DNA of 19,669 bases from an uncultured Collinsella sp. (GCA_900542555.1 UQNU01000046.1:1-19669), one strand, 5' to 3'; shown: positions 7,052 through 15,556, numbered from the stretch's first letter. A program made the numbers and translations. The notes: generated by a model from the sequence alone, not told the origin.

Positions 7052-7087
7052 AAGTGCAGCGGTATTTTACCAAACCGAGCAGCCAAT

Positions 7088-9061
7088 CTAGCGCAGGGAG
7101 CGCAGGCCGCCGGCGTCCTTGTCGAGCACCGTAAAGCGCACGGCATCCAGGTGCTCCAAGATGCTGATGGCACGTTTGCGCGACACACCCAGGGCCTCGC
7201 GCAGTACGCTCGTGGTGGCAGCACCGCCGGCTGCCTCAATGGCGGCGGCAACAAGCTCGCGCGCATGGGCCTCGGCGGCAGCGGACAGGGCAACGTCGCG
7301 CTCGACCTTAACGATCGAGCGATTGAGCGAAAGCTCGCGCAGGGCACGCGTCATGGTGTCGCGATCGAGCTGCAACTGCTCGCCCACCTCGGGCAATGTC
7401 GGTGCATCGAGGCCCGTCTTATCAAGCAGCGCCAAAATGCGCTCGCATGCCTCATGCACCACGCGTGCGGCAGCGGCGGCCGAGTGCGGGTCGAAGAGCT
7501 CGGACCCCTCCTGGGCGCAGATGCCGCGCGAACAGCCCTCGAGGACGAGCGCGGACGCGACGTCTTCGCCCGCTGTCGGCCAGGCAGCATGCGCGACCTC
7601 GCCCGGCGTGAAACCCGTCTGCTTGGGCGCGACCCTATGCATGGCTGCCAGCGTGTCGGAGAGCGCGGCGAGGGCGACATCGAGCACAGCGGGGGCGGCA
7701 TAGAGCTCCTCGGTCGAGCGCTCGGCATGAAGCGCCACGGCATCACCCGAGGAAACCGCCCCGTGCAGGAGCGCTGCCGCCTCGGCGCCCGAAAGATCGA
7801 GAGCACGGGTTACGGCCGCGGCAGGCACGGGCAGGCACTGCAGCCCCAGCCATGCGGCAACGGCGGCGGCGCGGTCGCCAGCATCCAGAGCCCCGAGCAG
7901 CGCGCACTCACCCGCGGAGAGGTCGCGCGAGCGACGGCACCGCGAAAAAAGAACGCGACCGCCGCCGATAAGCGCCACCGGCGAGAACGCAAGCACGATG
8001 AGGCCGTCGCCCGATCGCACGGGAAGGCGCTCCTCCAGACGAACCTGCACGATGCGGGTCTCGCCAGCCTCGATGGGTCCCTCACCTTCCATGAGCATGA
8101 TACGGCCGAGGACCTCCGCCGTGCCCGCCATCACGTGCACGCGCGCGCCGGACTCGAAGGGCGCGGGCTTGGCGCCCTCGCGCCCCAGATACGTGAAGCG
8201 CGCGATGAGCCTGAGCGTCGAACCCTCGGCACCAGACCCGCAGAGGACCTCGCCGCGCGGAAGGTCGGCCGCACCATCGCCCACGATGTTGAGCGCCACG
8301 CGCTGTCCGGGCAACGCCCGAGGAGTATCGCCATGCACCTGAATCGCGCGCACGCGGCAGCGCACGCCCGCGGGACTCGAGACGAGCTCGTCGCCCACCG
8401 CTACGGGGGCATCGTGCAGCGTTCCCGTCACGACGGTGCCGGCGCCCTTAATCGTAAAGCAGCGGTCAATCGGCAAGCGCGGCGCGGCATCAGTGAGCTC
8501 GGCGCGGGCACCGCAGGCATCCCAGCAAGCGGCAACCTGCTCGTCGAGCGCAGCCAGCAGGTCATCGATCCCCGCGCCCGTCTTGGATGACACGGGCACG
8601 ATCGGCGCGCCCGCAAACACGGTACCCGACAAAAAGTCATCGACATCGAGCTCGGCAAGCTCGGTCATCTCGGCATCGGCCAGGTCACACATCGTCAGCG
8701 CCACCACCATATGCGTGACGCCCAGCAGCTCCAGCACGTGCACGTGCTCGCGCGTCTGCGGCATTACACCCTCAACGGCAGAGACCACCAGCACGGCAAC
8801 GTCGATGCCTGTCGCACCCTGCACCATGGCGCGCAGGTAATGCGCGTGGCCCGGCACGTCGACCAGGCCGACGATCTTGCCACTCGGCAGTGCCAGCTCG
8901 CCAAAGCCCAGCTCCACGGTCATACCGCGACGGCGCTCAACCTCCAGACGGTCGGGATTCTTGCCGGTCAGCGCCTCGATCAATGCCGACTTGCCGTGGT
9001 CAACGTGGCCCGCCGTGCCAACGATAACGGGACACTCCACCAGCGCCTGAACCTCACTCAT
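7088..9061 (-). CDS. selB: Selenocysteine-specific elongation factor SelB
   Basis: This 657-residue GTPase brings Sec-tRNA to UGA codons on the ribosome by also binding the SECIS hairpin of the mRNA. The N-terminal GTPase shows G1 GHVDHGKS (18-25), G2 RGMTVELG (45-52) and G3 DVPGH (68-72). The G4 site reads ALTMCD (121-126), where SelB proteins normally have TKxD, so the lysine is replaced by methionine. EF-Tu-like beta-barrel domains follow. The C-terminal part is winged-helix repeats, ending in LGVSRKRAISILEHLDAVRF, which closely resembles the SECIS-binding last winged helix of E. coli SelB. Its ATG overlaps the selA stop as ATGA, so the two are translationally coupled. tRNA-Sec follows 36 nt after its stop. 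Length is close to the usual 610-640 residues. Confidence 0.97.
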   Translation of the reverse strand: MSEVQALVECPVIVGTAGHVDHGKSALIEALTGKNPDRLEVERRRGMTVELGFGELALPSGKIVGLVDVPGHAHYLRAMVQGATGIDVAVLVVSAVEGVMPQTREHVHVLELLGVTHMVVALTMCDLADAEMTELAELDVDDFLSGTVFAGAPIVPVSSKTGAGIDDLLAALDEQVAACWDACGARAELTDAAPRLPIDRCFTIKGAGTVVTGTLHDAPVAVGDELVSSPAGVRCRVRAIQVHGDTPRALPGQRVALNIVGDGAADLPRGEVLCGSGAEGSTLRLIARFTYLGREGAKPAPFESGARVHVMAGTAEVLGRIMLMEGEGPIEAGETRIVQVRLEERLPVRSGDGLIVLAFSPVALIGGGRVLFSRCRRSRDLSAGECALLGALDAGDRAAAVAAWLGLQCLPVPAAAVTRALDLSGAEAAALLHGAVSSGDAVALHAERSTEELYAAPAVLDVALAALSDTLAAMHRVAPKQTGFTPGEVAHAAWPTAGEDVASALVLEGCSRGICAQEGSELFDPHSAAAAARVVHEACERILALLDKTGLDAPTLPEVGEQLQLDRDTMTRALRELSLNRSIVKVERDVALSAAAEAHARELVAAAIEAAGGAATTSVLREALGVSRKRAISILEHLDAVRFTVLDKDAGGLRSLR

Positions 9062-10515
9062 CGAGCAAACGCCTTCTTAACGCACGCGACGAGCGTCGAT
9101 GCCGCCGTCTCGATATCGCGGTCACCCACGAGTGTGCGCACGTCAAACAGGACGCGATCGTGCGAGGCGCGCGTGACGACCGGCGTGTCGAAATCTTGGA
9201 CGAGCGAGCGCTTGAGTGCGTCAACGGAAAGACGCTCATCGACGAGGCGCACGGCAACGCACATGGTGGGCAGCTCCACGGTAGGCAGCGAGCCGCCACC
9301 AGGGGTCGACGATTCCTCGACGATCTCCACCTGAACGGCACACGGGTAGCCAGCCTTATCGAGCCCGGCGACCATACGATCGCGCAGCTTGCGGGCACGT
9401 CGCTCCAAATGGGCCTGCGGCAGCGTAAGCATGCTGAGCACCGGAATATCGCGATGGGCAACATCGGCGCCGTCCATGTAGATACGCAGCGTGGCCTCGA
9501 GCGCCGTCAGCGCGAGCTTGCCCGGGCGCAGGGCGCGCATAAGCGGATGTGACCCACAGGCCTGGACCAGATTGCGACGGCCCATGATAATGCCCGCTTG
9601 TGCGGCACCGAGCAGTTTATCGCCCGAGCACGACACCAGATCGAGCCCTGCCAAAACCGAAGCCGGCGTGGTTTCTTCGCCGCCGCGCACCAAGATGTCG
9701 TCGGGCAACAGCGCGCCCGACCCCTGGTCCTCGTAGAACAGCAGGCCATGCTTGTGGGCCAGAGCGGCAAGCTCCCGAGAGCCCACCTCCTCGTGAAAGC
9801 CCTCGATGCGATAGTTGGAAGGATGGACCTTGAGGATCATCGCCGTATCGGGCGTGATGGCGCGCTCATAGTCGTCCAAATGCGTGCGGTTGGTGGCGCC
9901 GACCTCGACGAGTTTGGCGCCCGAAGCCGCCATGACATCGGGGATGCGGAAGCTGCCGCCGATCTCGACAAGCTCGCCGCGGCTGACGATAACCTCCTTG
10001 CCTGCGGCATGGGTCGCCAGCACCAGCAGTACCGCGGCGGCGTTGTTGTTGACCACGAGCGCGTCCTCGGCACCGGTGAGCGAGCGGATCAGCTGCGCGG
10101 CGTGCTCCTTGCGCGACCCGCGCGAACAAGTGTCCACACTGTACTCGAGCGTGCTGTACCCGCGCGCGACCTCGGCCACGGCCTTGGCGACCGACTCCGC
10201 GAGCGGGGCGCGGCCCAAGTTGGTATGGATGACCACACCCGTGGCATTAACTGCTGGGCGCAGGCTCGGCAGCGCAGAGCGATGCGCACGCCACTCGATG
10301 GCCGAGGCCAGGTCGCGCTTGGAACGCGGGGCGGCACCGGCACGAATCGCAGCGCGCTCCTCGTCGAGCTCGGCCGTCACGGCAGCATGGACCACCGCGT
10401 CGCAGGTCTCCCCCGCCGCCTTCACCACCGGCCACTCGGCAAGCAGCTCGTTGACGGAAGGAATAGCGCGAAGGCGGGCGCGTACCTCATCGGACATGTT
10501 CTGGCTATCGCTCAT
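9058..10515 (-). CDS. selA: L-seryl-tRNA(Sec) selenium transferase SelA
   Basis: This 485-residue PLP enzyme converts Ser-tRNA(Sec) to Sec-tRNA(Sec) using selenophosphate. E. coli SelA is a ring-shaped decamer of 463-residue subunits, and the length here agrees. Motifs are VNATGVVIHTNLGRAPL (89-105), EDALVVNNNAAAVLL (150-164), YEDQGSGAL (261-269) and SCSGDKLLGAAQAGII (295-310), where Lys300 is the PLP-binding lysine. Most relatives have GGPQAG where this has GAAQAG, a minor change. The start is the ATG at 10515 with AAAGG six bases upstream. It lies 52 nt after the stop of the molybdoenzyme gene with no terminator between, so the two may share a transcript. No selD (selenophosphate synthetase) is in the window, so it must be encoded elsewhere. 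Confidence 0.97.
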   Translation of the reverse strand: MSDSQNMSDEVRARLRAIPSVNELLAEWPVVKAAGETCDAVVHAAVTAELDEERAAIRAGAAPRSKRDLASAIEWRAHRSALPSLRPAVNATGVVIHTNLGRAPLAESVAKAVAEVARGYSTLEYSVDTCSRGSRKEHAAQLIRSLTGAEDALVVNNNAAAVLLVLATHAAGKEVIVSRGELVEIGGSFRIPDVMAASGAKLVEVGATNRTHLDDYERAITPDTAMILKVHPSNYRIEGFHEEVGSRELAALAHKHGLLFYEDQGSGALLPDDILVRGGEETTPASVLAGLDLVSCSGDKLLGAAQAGIIMGRRNLVQACGSHPLMRALRPGKLALTALEATLRIYMDGADVAHRDIPVLSMLTLPQAHLERRARKLRDRMVAGLDKAGYPCAVQVEIVEESSTPGGGSLPTVELPTMCVAVRLVDERLSVDALKRSLVQDFDTPVVTRASHDRVLFDVRTLVGDRDIETAASTLVACVKKAFAR

Positions 10516-10567
10516 GTGCGGCCTTTCAAAAGAAACGTGAATCAGTCGAATACATCAGCTGAGTCAA

Positions 10568-12685
10568 TTACTCGTTATTATCCTCGCGCGCCGCGATCTT
10601 TTCCACGCGAACGGCGTTTTCCTGAGTGAGCGCGGCGCCCGTCAACGGGTCCCAGCGCAGCGGTGTATGGTCGAGCGGGGCGACGCCCAAGGCTTGAGCG
10701 CCGCCGGCATCGGCGCCAAACGAACGTCCGCCGGGGGCGGCCGACGTAAAGATACACGCCGGATGCAGATACGGCGTCGTCTCCACGCGCACGCGATCGC
10801 GGCCCATATCGCTCACGAGCTCGACGATCTCGCCGTCGGCGATGCCCATGTGCGCAGCAGCATCGGCATTCATCTGCACGGCATCCAGGTCCGATCCAGC
10901 CTCGGCGGCACCTTGAGCCGCAAGCCTGCGCGAGGTGTGCGACTCAAAGGGACGGTTGCCACTAATGAGGCGAAACATCCCTGGGCCGGGCTCCACCATG
11001 GGCGCAATCCAGTTGGGCACACGACCCATGCCGACTCGTTCCCATACGTCGCTTGCCAGCGCAATTTTGCCGCCGGCAAGCGGAATCACCGGCTCACCCG
11101 TGCGCGACGGCAGCGCCACGCCCGTATCGGCCCAGCCGCGCTCCTTGAGCTCGTCCAGATCGATCCCAAAAGGCGCCACCTGGGCAGCCGCCAGATCGTC
11201 AGACGTAAACTGGAAATACTCGCCCACGTCACACGCCTGCGCCAGACCGGCAAAAATCTCCCGACCGGGACGTGTGCCGTCATGCTGCACGGGCAGCACG
11301 GCGTTGCGGTAGAACACGCGCGCATCGTTGACGCCCGCCACCGTTCCCACGCCGCGGGCGGCCTCCAGATACGTCACGTCGGGCAGCACGAAGTCAGAAG
11401 CACGCGCCGTCTCGGACCAACGAATATCAATCGTCACAAGCAAGTCGAGCTGTTCCAGAATCGATAGCCACGCCCCGGCGTTGCCATAGCCCGCACCGGG
11501 ATTGCTGGCGTAAACGATCAGCCCGCGCAGGTCCCCGGCCAGAATCGACTGACCGATGGTCGTGCACAGGCCGCGCACCGGATCGACCAGTGGATAGCGC
11601 TCGGACCCCAGCTTGGATATGCGCGGCACCGGCGGCGTCGCAAAACGTGCGGGATCAAGGTCGCCCAGCACAAGCGGTGTAGGTGGATTGAGCGCGCCGC
11701 CTGCGTGTCCGATGCAGCCCAGCAGCACATCGACCAGACAAATCGCGCGCGCGGTCTGGGTGCTGTTGGCATACGCGATGCCAATGCCGCCATGAAAGCC
11801 GGCGTCCACCACCGCAGCAGGCGCCGCGGCAGCTAGATCGCGCGCCGTGGCGGCGATCTCTGCGGCCGGCACGTCGCACATCGACTCGGCCCACTCGGGC
11901 GTCCAAGCAGCGGCCGCCTGTGCCAGCTCGTCAAAACCCGTGGTATAGCGGGTCACGAACTCGTGGTCATACAGGTCCTCGGCAATCAAGACATGGGCAA
12001 TACCCAACAGCAGCGCCAAGTCGCAGCCCGGGCGTACGCGCAGCCAGCGGTCGGCAAGCGCAGCCGAGCCACTGCGCCGGGGGTCAACCACGATAATCTT
12101 AGCCCCACGTCGACGGGCATCGTTGAGCGCATCAACGGCCCCCATCGTCGACGAATCGACAATGGAGCGCCCCAGATACATGATGCAATCGGTATGCGCC
12201 AGGTCGGAGGCGGGGCTGTAGCCCAGACTGTGCTCCCAGCCGGTAAGTCTGCTTACCTCGCAGGCACCGTCGGCACCGTACACGTTGGGCGAACCAAGCG
12301 CATGCATAAAACGATACGCCCAGTAGCGGTCGAACGAGGGCACGCCGAGCGTCATACCCAGCGCACGAGGCCCGCGCTCGTCAACAATCCCCAAAAGACG
12401 CTCGGCAATCTGGGCAAACGCCTCGTCCCACGAAATCACATCGAACCCCGAGCCATCCTGGCGGCGTCGCATGGGGTGCACGATGCGATCGCGCTCGTCA
12501 AACGGCATTGCCAGACGATGCCGTCCGCGGGCGCATAGGGCACGCGCCGCGCACGGATGCCCCACAATCGGCAACTCAGCCATCACACGCCCATCCTCAA
12601 CGCATGCCGCAAAGGCGCAATCGGCATAGCATCCCCCGCATGTGGTCACCACGGCGCGACCGTCACGCTTCACAGCAGATGCCAT
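10568..12685 (-). CDS. Molybdopterin oxidoreductase, DMSO reductase family (Cys-ligated, cytoplasmic; FdhF/PhsA-like)
   Basis: This is the catalytic subunit of a bis-MGD molybdoenzyme (705 residues). A [4Fe-4S] site is formed by C16, C19, C23 and C51 (CGGCYADC, then LCARG). Domains II-III follow, with the Mo ligand region SPNVYGADGACEVSRLTG, where C142 falls almost exactly where E. coli formate dehydrogenase H has Sec140. The C-terminal molybdopterin-binding domain begins near LISGNRPFESHTSRR. It has no Tat signal, so it stays in the cytoplasm. Formate dehydrogenases follow Sec/Cys with His; here it is Glu, so I doubt formate is its substrate. Thiosulfate/polysulfide reductase-like or other CISM enzymes fit better, but the substrate is open. 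The frame is open from 12787, but ATG 12685 has AAAGGGG 8 nt upstream and the residues before it are not conserved. No electron-transfer partner gene is adjacent. The gene sits between a terminator and selA. Confidence 0.85.
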   Translation of the reverse strand: MASAVKRDGRAVVTTCGGCYADCAFAACVEDGRVMAELPIVGHPCAARALCARGRHRLAMPFDERDRIVHPMRRRQDGSGFDVISWDEAFAQIAERLLGIVDERGPRALGMTLGVPSFDRYWAYRFMHALGSPNVYGADGACEVSRLTGWEHSLGYSPASDLAHTDCIMYLGRSIVDSSTMGAVDALNDARRRGAKIIVVDPRRSGSAALADRWLRVRPGCDLALLLGIAHVLIAEDLYDHEFVTRYTTGFDELAQAAAAWTPEWAESMCDVPAAEIAATARDLAAAAPAAVVDAGFHGGIGIAYANSTQTARAICLVDVLLGCIGHAGGALNPPTPLVLGDLDPARFATPPVPRISKLGSERYPLVDPVRGLCTTIGQSILAGDLRGLIVYASNPGAGYGNAGAWLSILEQLDLLVTIDIRWSETARASDFVLPDVTYLEAARGVGTVAGVNDARVFYRNAVLPVQHDGTRPGREIFAGLAQACDVGEYFQFTSDDLAAAQVAPFGIDLDELKERGWADTGVALPSRTGEPVIPLAGGKIALASDVWERVGMGRVPNWIAPMVEPGPGMFRLISGNRPFESHTSRRLAAQGAAEAGSDLDAVQMNADAAAHMGIADGEIVELVSDMGRDRVRVETTPYLHPACIFTSAAPGGRSFGADAGGAQALGVAPLDHTPLRWDPLTGAALTQENAVRVEKIAAREDNNE

Positions 12686-12693
12686 CTCGATTA

Positions 12694-12700
12694 CCCCTTT
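12694..12700 (-). promoter_or_regulatory. Ribosome binding site that fixes the molybdoenzyme start
   Basis: AAAGGGG on the minus strand lies 8 nt before the ATG at 12685. It overlaps the beginning of the alternative in-frame ATG at 12703, whose own upstream sequence has no purine-rich site. This favours 12685 as the start. Confidence 0.7.
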
Positions 12701-12749
12701 CATCAGCCAAACACAACAGGCCAAAAGCCCGGCAACGAGCCCCAGACCC

Positions 12750-12785
12750 AAAAAGCCTCCCGCGCGGCAACGCCCCGCGGGAGGC
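12750..12785 (-). terminator. Intrinsic terminator after the formate channel gene
   Basis: GCCTCCCGCG (minus strand, 12785-12776) pairs perfectly over 10 bp with CGCGGGAGGC (12764-12755) around an 11-nt loop, and five T follow at 12754-12750. It lies about 20 nt after the focA stop. It marks the end of the hydrogenase operon and separates it from the molybdoenzyme-selA-selB-selC unit. Confidence 0.93.
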
Positions 12786-12807
12786 ACAACGTCAAACAGA
12801 CGGTACC

Positions 12808-13647
12808 TTACGCCTCGGACTTCTTGGCGTAGATAAACCAGTAGCCGAGCGCGATCAGAACAGCGCCACCCACAATGTTGCCCAGCGTGGCGGCGGACAG
12901 GTTAAACGCAATGCCCGCGGCGTTGAGCGCATCGGCGCCGGCGACCTTGGCACCATAGCCGCATGCATGCATCACGGCGCCCATGGGCAAAAAGTACATG
13001 TTGGCAACGCAGTGCTCAAAACCGCAGGCCACAAAGGCGGCGATGGGCAGCAGAATGCCCACAACCTTATCGACCACGGTCTTACCGGCGGTACCGATCC
13101 ACACGGCCAGGCACACAAAGATGTTGCACAGGATGCCGCGGAAGAAGATCGTCACCCAGTCGATCGTCACCTTGCCGGCGGCGACGCTCACCATGGAGTT
13201 GGCGACCGCCTCGCCGTTGAGCTTATAGATGCCGGCCATGTACACCAAAAAGACGATGAACAGGGCACCGACAAAATTGCCGACCCACACGACGACCCAG
13301 GCCTTAAGCATCTGAACCAGGGTGATCTTTTTGCTCTTGAGTGCGCAGACCATAAGCGAATTGCCGGTAAACAGCTCGGCGCCGCACACCAGCACGAGCA
13401 CCAGGCCCAGGCAAAAGCACAGACCGCCCACGACGCGCTGAGCGCCCCAGCCCAGCGTGCTGTCGCTCAAGAACACGGTAAAGAACAGGCCGCCGAAGGC
13501 GATAAACGCGCCGGCGAACATTGCCAACAGAAAGGCCTTAGCGACCGGCAGGTTAGCCTTGGTCACGCCGGCGGTCTCGGTCTTGGCCTCGATCGCGGCG
13601 GGCGCCAGGCAATCGGGAGAGGGGTACTCCACCTTGGAATCTGCCAT
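12808..13647 (-). CDS. focA: Formate/nitrite transporter family channel, probably formate (FocA-like)
   Basis: This 279-residue inner-membrane protein belongs to the FNT family of pentameric channels that move formate and related small anions. Six hydrophobic membrane segments are visible. Family motifs are AELFTGNSLM (90-99, the broken second helix and omega loop), the FRGILCNIFVCLAVW region (169-183), and CGFEHCVANMYFLPMG (208-223), which holds the conserved pore histidine (H212; GFEHxxANM in FocA). The frame is open to a TTG further upstream, but the ATG at 13647 has GGAAAGAAG ending 8 nt upstream and begins a normal FNT N-terminus. It is the last gene of the hydrogenase operon, 39 nt after hycI, matching the position of focB in the E. 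coli hyf operon. That supports formate rather than nitrite as the substrate. A strong terminator follows. Confidence 0.92.
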   Translation of the reverse strand: MADSKVEYPSPDCLAPAAIEAKTETAGVTKANLPVAKAFLLAMFAGAFIAFGGLFFTVFLSDSTLGWGAQRVVGGLCFCLGLVLVLVCGAELFTGNSLMVCALKSKKITLVQMLKAWVVVWVGNFVGALFIVFLVYMAGIYKLNGEAVANSMVSVAAGKVTIDWVTIFFRGILCNIFVCLAVWIGTAGKTVVDKVVGILLPIAAFVACGFEHCVANMYFLPMGAVMHACGYGAKVAGADALNAAGIAFNLSAATLGNIVGGAVLIALGYWFIYAKKSEA

Positions 13648-13673
13648 GTCAATCACTTCTTTCCTAATCAGCA

Positions 13674-13702
13674 GGGACAAGCGCTCCTATTGCTCTTGTC
13701 CC
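13674..13702 (-). repeat. Hairpin spanning the end of hycI, before focA
   Basis: GGGACAAG (minus strand, 13702-13695) pairs perfectly with CTTGTCCC (13681-13674) around a 13-nt loop. The stem contains the last codons of hycI and its stop codon. No T-run follows, so it is not a clear terminator. It could act as an mRNA stability or partial-attenuation structure between the hydrogenase genes and the formate channel. Confidence 0.5.
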
Positions 13703-14190
13703 AAGCGGACAAAGTGGGAAAAGTCGTTGGCGGCCACGGCGTCGTACACGGCGTCGACGGCGTCAAAGACTTCCGGGGACATGGGGTTGTAAAACTCCGT
13801 ATCGCCCGGCTGAATCCCTATGAAGACGATATCTTCGCACGATTGCTCGATTTCCTCGATCAGAATCGACAAAGGGAGCGAATGCGTGGTGAACATCGAC
13901 TTGCGGGCCACATCGCGCTTATCGAGCAGGCGGATAGACCCGACGGGCAGCGCCATGTCGGCGGCATCGACCAAGACCAGGCGAGGCGGACGCTCGCGCT
14001 TGACCTCGATGATGTCGTCCTCGGGCGTTTGGCCACCGTCGATGGTGTACCAACCGGCAATGGGCGCGTCCTCCATCTTTTTAGAGAGAACGGGGCCGGC
14101 GGCATCGTCGGCACGCAGCACGCTTCCCGCCGTGAGCACGATACCCGCAAACGGGGCGCCGTTCACACGTCCATCCACAACGCGACCCAT
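13687..14190 (-). CDS. hycI: Hydrogenase maturation protease HycI
   Basis: This 167-residue endopeptidase removes the C-terminal tail of the hydrogenase large subunit once nickel has been inserted. It aligns along its length with E. coli HycI (156 residues): RADDAAGPVLSKKM, WYTIDGGQTPEDDI, LVDAADMALPVG, FTTHSLPLSILI and IGIQPGDTEFYNPM. The three metal ligands of the family are present as Asp29, Asp75 and His103. The usual N-terminal VGNxxxGDDGxG is altered to TAGSVLRADDAAG, and there is a 12-residue N-terminal extension. Its ATG overlaps the hycH stop by 1 nt (TAATG), with GGAAGG upstream. Its presence inside the operon, next to a large subunit with an uncut tail, fits its role exactly. Confidence 0.93.
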   Translation of the reverse strand: MGRVVDGRVNGAPFAGIVLTAGSVLRADDAAGPVLSKKMEDAPIAGWYTIDGGQTPEDDIIEVKRERPPRLVLVDAADMALPVGSIRLLDKRDVARKSMFTTHSLPLSILIEEIEQSCEDIVFIGIQPGDTEFYNPMSPEVFDAVDAVYDAVAANDFSHFVRLGQEQ

Positions 14191-14771
14191 TACTGCAACC
14201 TTCCCGTCAGGTACACGCCCGACACATCGCGCACGCGCTCAACCAGATCGCGGAACTTCATCAGAAACGCGACCTGCTGGGCATGCAGGCCAAAGTCGTC
14301 GTCGAACACCGAGATACCGGCCTTGGCCGAGCCGCGAAAACCGCGCTCGTCGAGCAGCGTGTCACAGGCCTCGAGCAGCGACGGCACCGCCGCCTTGTCG
14401 AGCTGGCACTCGCCAAAGGAGCGGATGGCCTCGAACTTGGTCTTGGCCTCCCCCTCCGGCAGCGCATCGACGAGCGAATAGAAGACATCCACCGGCACCG
14501 ACAGGCGCGGCTCAAAGCAATCGAGCACGCCGGTGTGGTGGCCCACGGCGAGCGTGTAGTACAGCACGTCGCAGGCCTCCTGGGGAACGTCTTCCTCGGT
14601 CTCCACAAACTTACGCGTGAGCTCATAGAAGACCACCTGGTCGGGCACATGGCCCAGACAGGGGTCGGCGACGCCCTCGGCGGCCTCATCGCTTGCGCGC
14701 GAGGCATCGCCAAAGGAGCCGCCGAGCATACCGGGGCCCGCAAAGTAACCAGAGCGGTCCGTGAGCTCCAT
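14190..14771 (-). CDS. hycH: Formate hydrogenlyase accessory protein HycH (HyfJ)
   Basis: This 193-residue protein belongs to the HycH family, needed for maturation or assembly of formate hydrogenlyase in E. coli; its molecular action is unclear. The core beginning at about residue 44, PDQVVFYELTRKFV, then ACDVLYYTLAVGHHTGVLDCFE and later FGECQLD and GVYLTGRL, closely parallels E. coli HycH (136 residues). The first 40 residues, rich in Gly, Ser, Ala and Asp, are an extension not found in the E. coli protein. The start at 14771 directly abuts the hycG stop. The hycH-hycI order is the same as in the E. coli hyc operon. Confidence 0.92.
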   Translation of the reverse strand: MELTDRSGYFAGPGMLGGSFGDASRASDEAAEGVADPCLGHVPDQVVFYELTRKFVETEEDVPQEACDVLYYTLAVGHHTGVLDCFEPRLSVPVDVFYSLVDALPEGEAKTKFEAIRSFGECQLDKAAVPSLLEACDTLLDERGFRGSAKAGISVFDDDFGLHAQQVAFLMKFRDLVERVRDVSGVYLTGRLQ

Positions 14772-15554
14772 CTAGTGACCTCCGGCCAGCACCAGATCCC
14801 GCAGCGCCGAGTAAACCTCAACGCGGCGCGGATCGTCCTGCTTGTCGATGAGCAGCGCCATGGCACCTCGGATATCACCCTTGGGCGCGCCCTCGAGCGT
14901 ATCCATAAACTCGTTGGCCAGGTCGCGGCCGTAACGGTAGCCGCTCATGGCGCGAGCCTCGCGCTCGATGGCAACGCGCAGCTTGTACGGCACGCCGGGG
15001 TGCAGGATATCGGCCTGCTCGCCGGCAGCCTCCACCGTGGTCTCGGCATGGAGCTTTTGGTCCAGCAGGCCAAGTGCCATGGCAAAGCCGTAGACGGTCT
15101 GCGCGGGGCTGGGCGGGCAGCCGGGGATGTAGACATCGACCGGCAGAATCTTATCCGTGCCGCCCCAGACGCAGTAGTTGTCGTAGAAGATGCCGCCGGT
15201 GCAGCCGCACGCGCCATAGGACACCACGATCTTGGGATCGGGTGCGGCCTCAAAGGCGCGCAGGGCCGGCATGCGCATGGCACGCGTCACGGCGCCGGTG
15301 TACAGCAGCACATCGGCGTGACGGGGCGAGGGCACGACCTTGATGCCAAAGCGCTCGACGTCAAAGACGGGCGTGATGGAACCGAAGATCTCGATCTCGC
15401 AGCCGTTGCAGCCGCCGCAGTCGACACGGTAGACGTACACCGAGCGCTTGATCTTCTTAAGAAGGGTCGCCTTGGCCTTCTCGATGCTCTCGTCGAGCTC
15501 GATCTTGGTCGGGCGGTACTGAAGCCGCTCGGGCAAAAGCGTGGGTTCGGCCAT
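14772..15554 (-). CDS. hycG: Hydrogenase small subunit (HycG/HyfI, NuoB-like)
   Basis: This 260-residue iron-sulfur subunit pairs with HycE and carries the [4Fe-4S] cluster nearest the nickel site. The cysteine motifs of the NuoB/HycG family are intact: VDCGGCNGCEIEIFG (45-59), SYGACGCTGGIFYDNY (112-127, C116 and C118) and YIPGCPPSP (142-150, C146). The stretch RFGIKVVPSPRHADVLL is also close to E. coli HycG. There is no Tat signal, as expected for a cytoplasm-facing group 4 enzyme. The start is the ATG at 15554 with AAGGAGG upstream. It begins 2 nt after the hycF stop and ends directly against hycH. Confidence 0.95.
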   Translation of the reverse strand: MAEPTLLPERLQYRPTKIELDESIEKAKATLLKKIKRSVYVYRVDCGGCNGCEIEIFGSITPVFDVERFGIKVVPSPRHADVLLYTGAVTRAMRMPALRAFEAAPDPKIVVSYGACGCTGGIFYDNYCVWGGTDKILPVDVYIPGCPPSPAQTVYGFAMALGLLDQKLHAETTVEAAGEQADILHPGVPYKLRVAIEREARAMSGYRYGRDLANEFMDTLEGAPKGDIRGAMALLIDKQDDPRRVEVYSALRDLVLAGGH

Positions 15555-15556
15555 GG

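Noticed and set aside
6801..7073. Longer N-terminus for MobA reaching into the tRNA-Sec gene
   Set aside because: The extra 91 codons overlap tRNA-Sec on the same strand and have no homology; the MobA signature begins about 12 residues after the ATG at 6800.
12258..12266. Selenocysteine at the active site of the molybdoenzyme
   Set aside because: The codon at the ligand position is a plain cysteine codon and the frame has no internal TGA.
12686..12787. Hydrophobic N-terminal extension of the molybdoenzyme as a possible signal peptide
   Set aside because: It has no twin-arginine motif, runs into the focA terminator, and the ATG at 12685 has a much better ribosome site.
12508..14481. Plus-strand open frame across focA, hycI and part of hycH
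   Set aside because: It crosses several genuine genes and a terminator and has no conserved domain.
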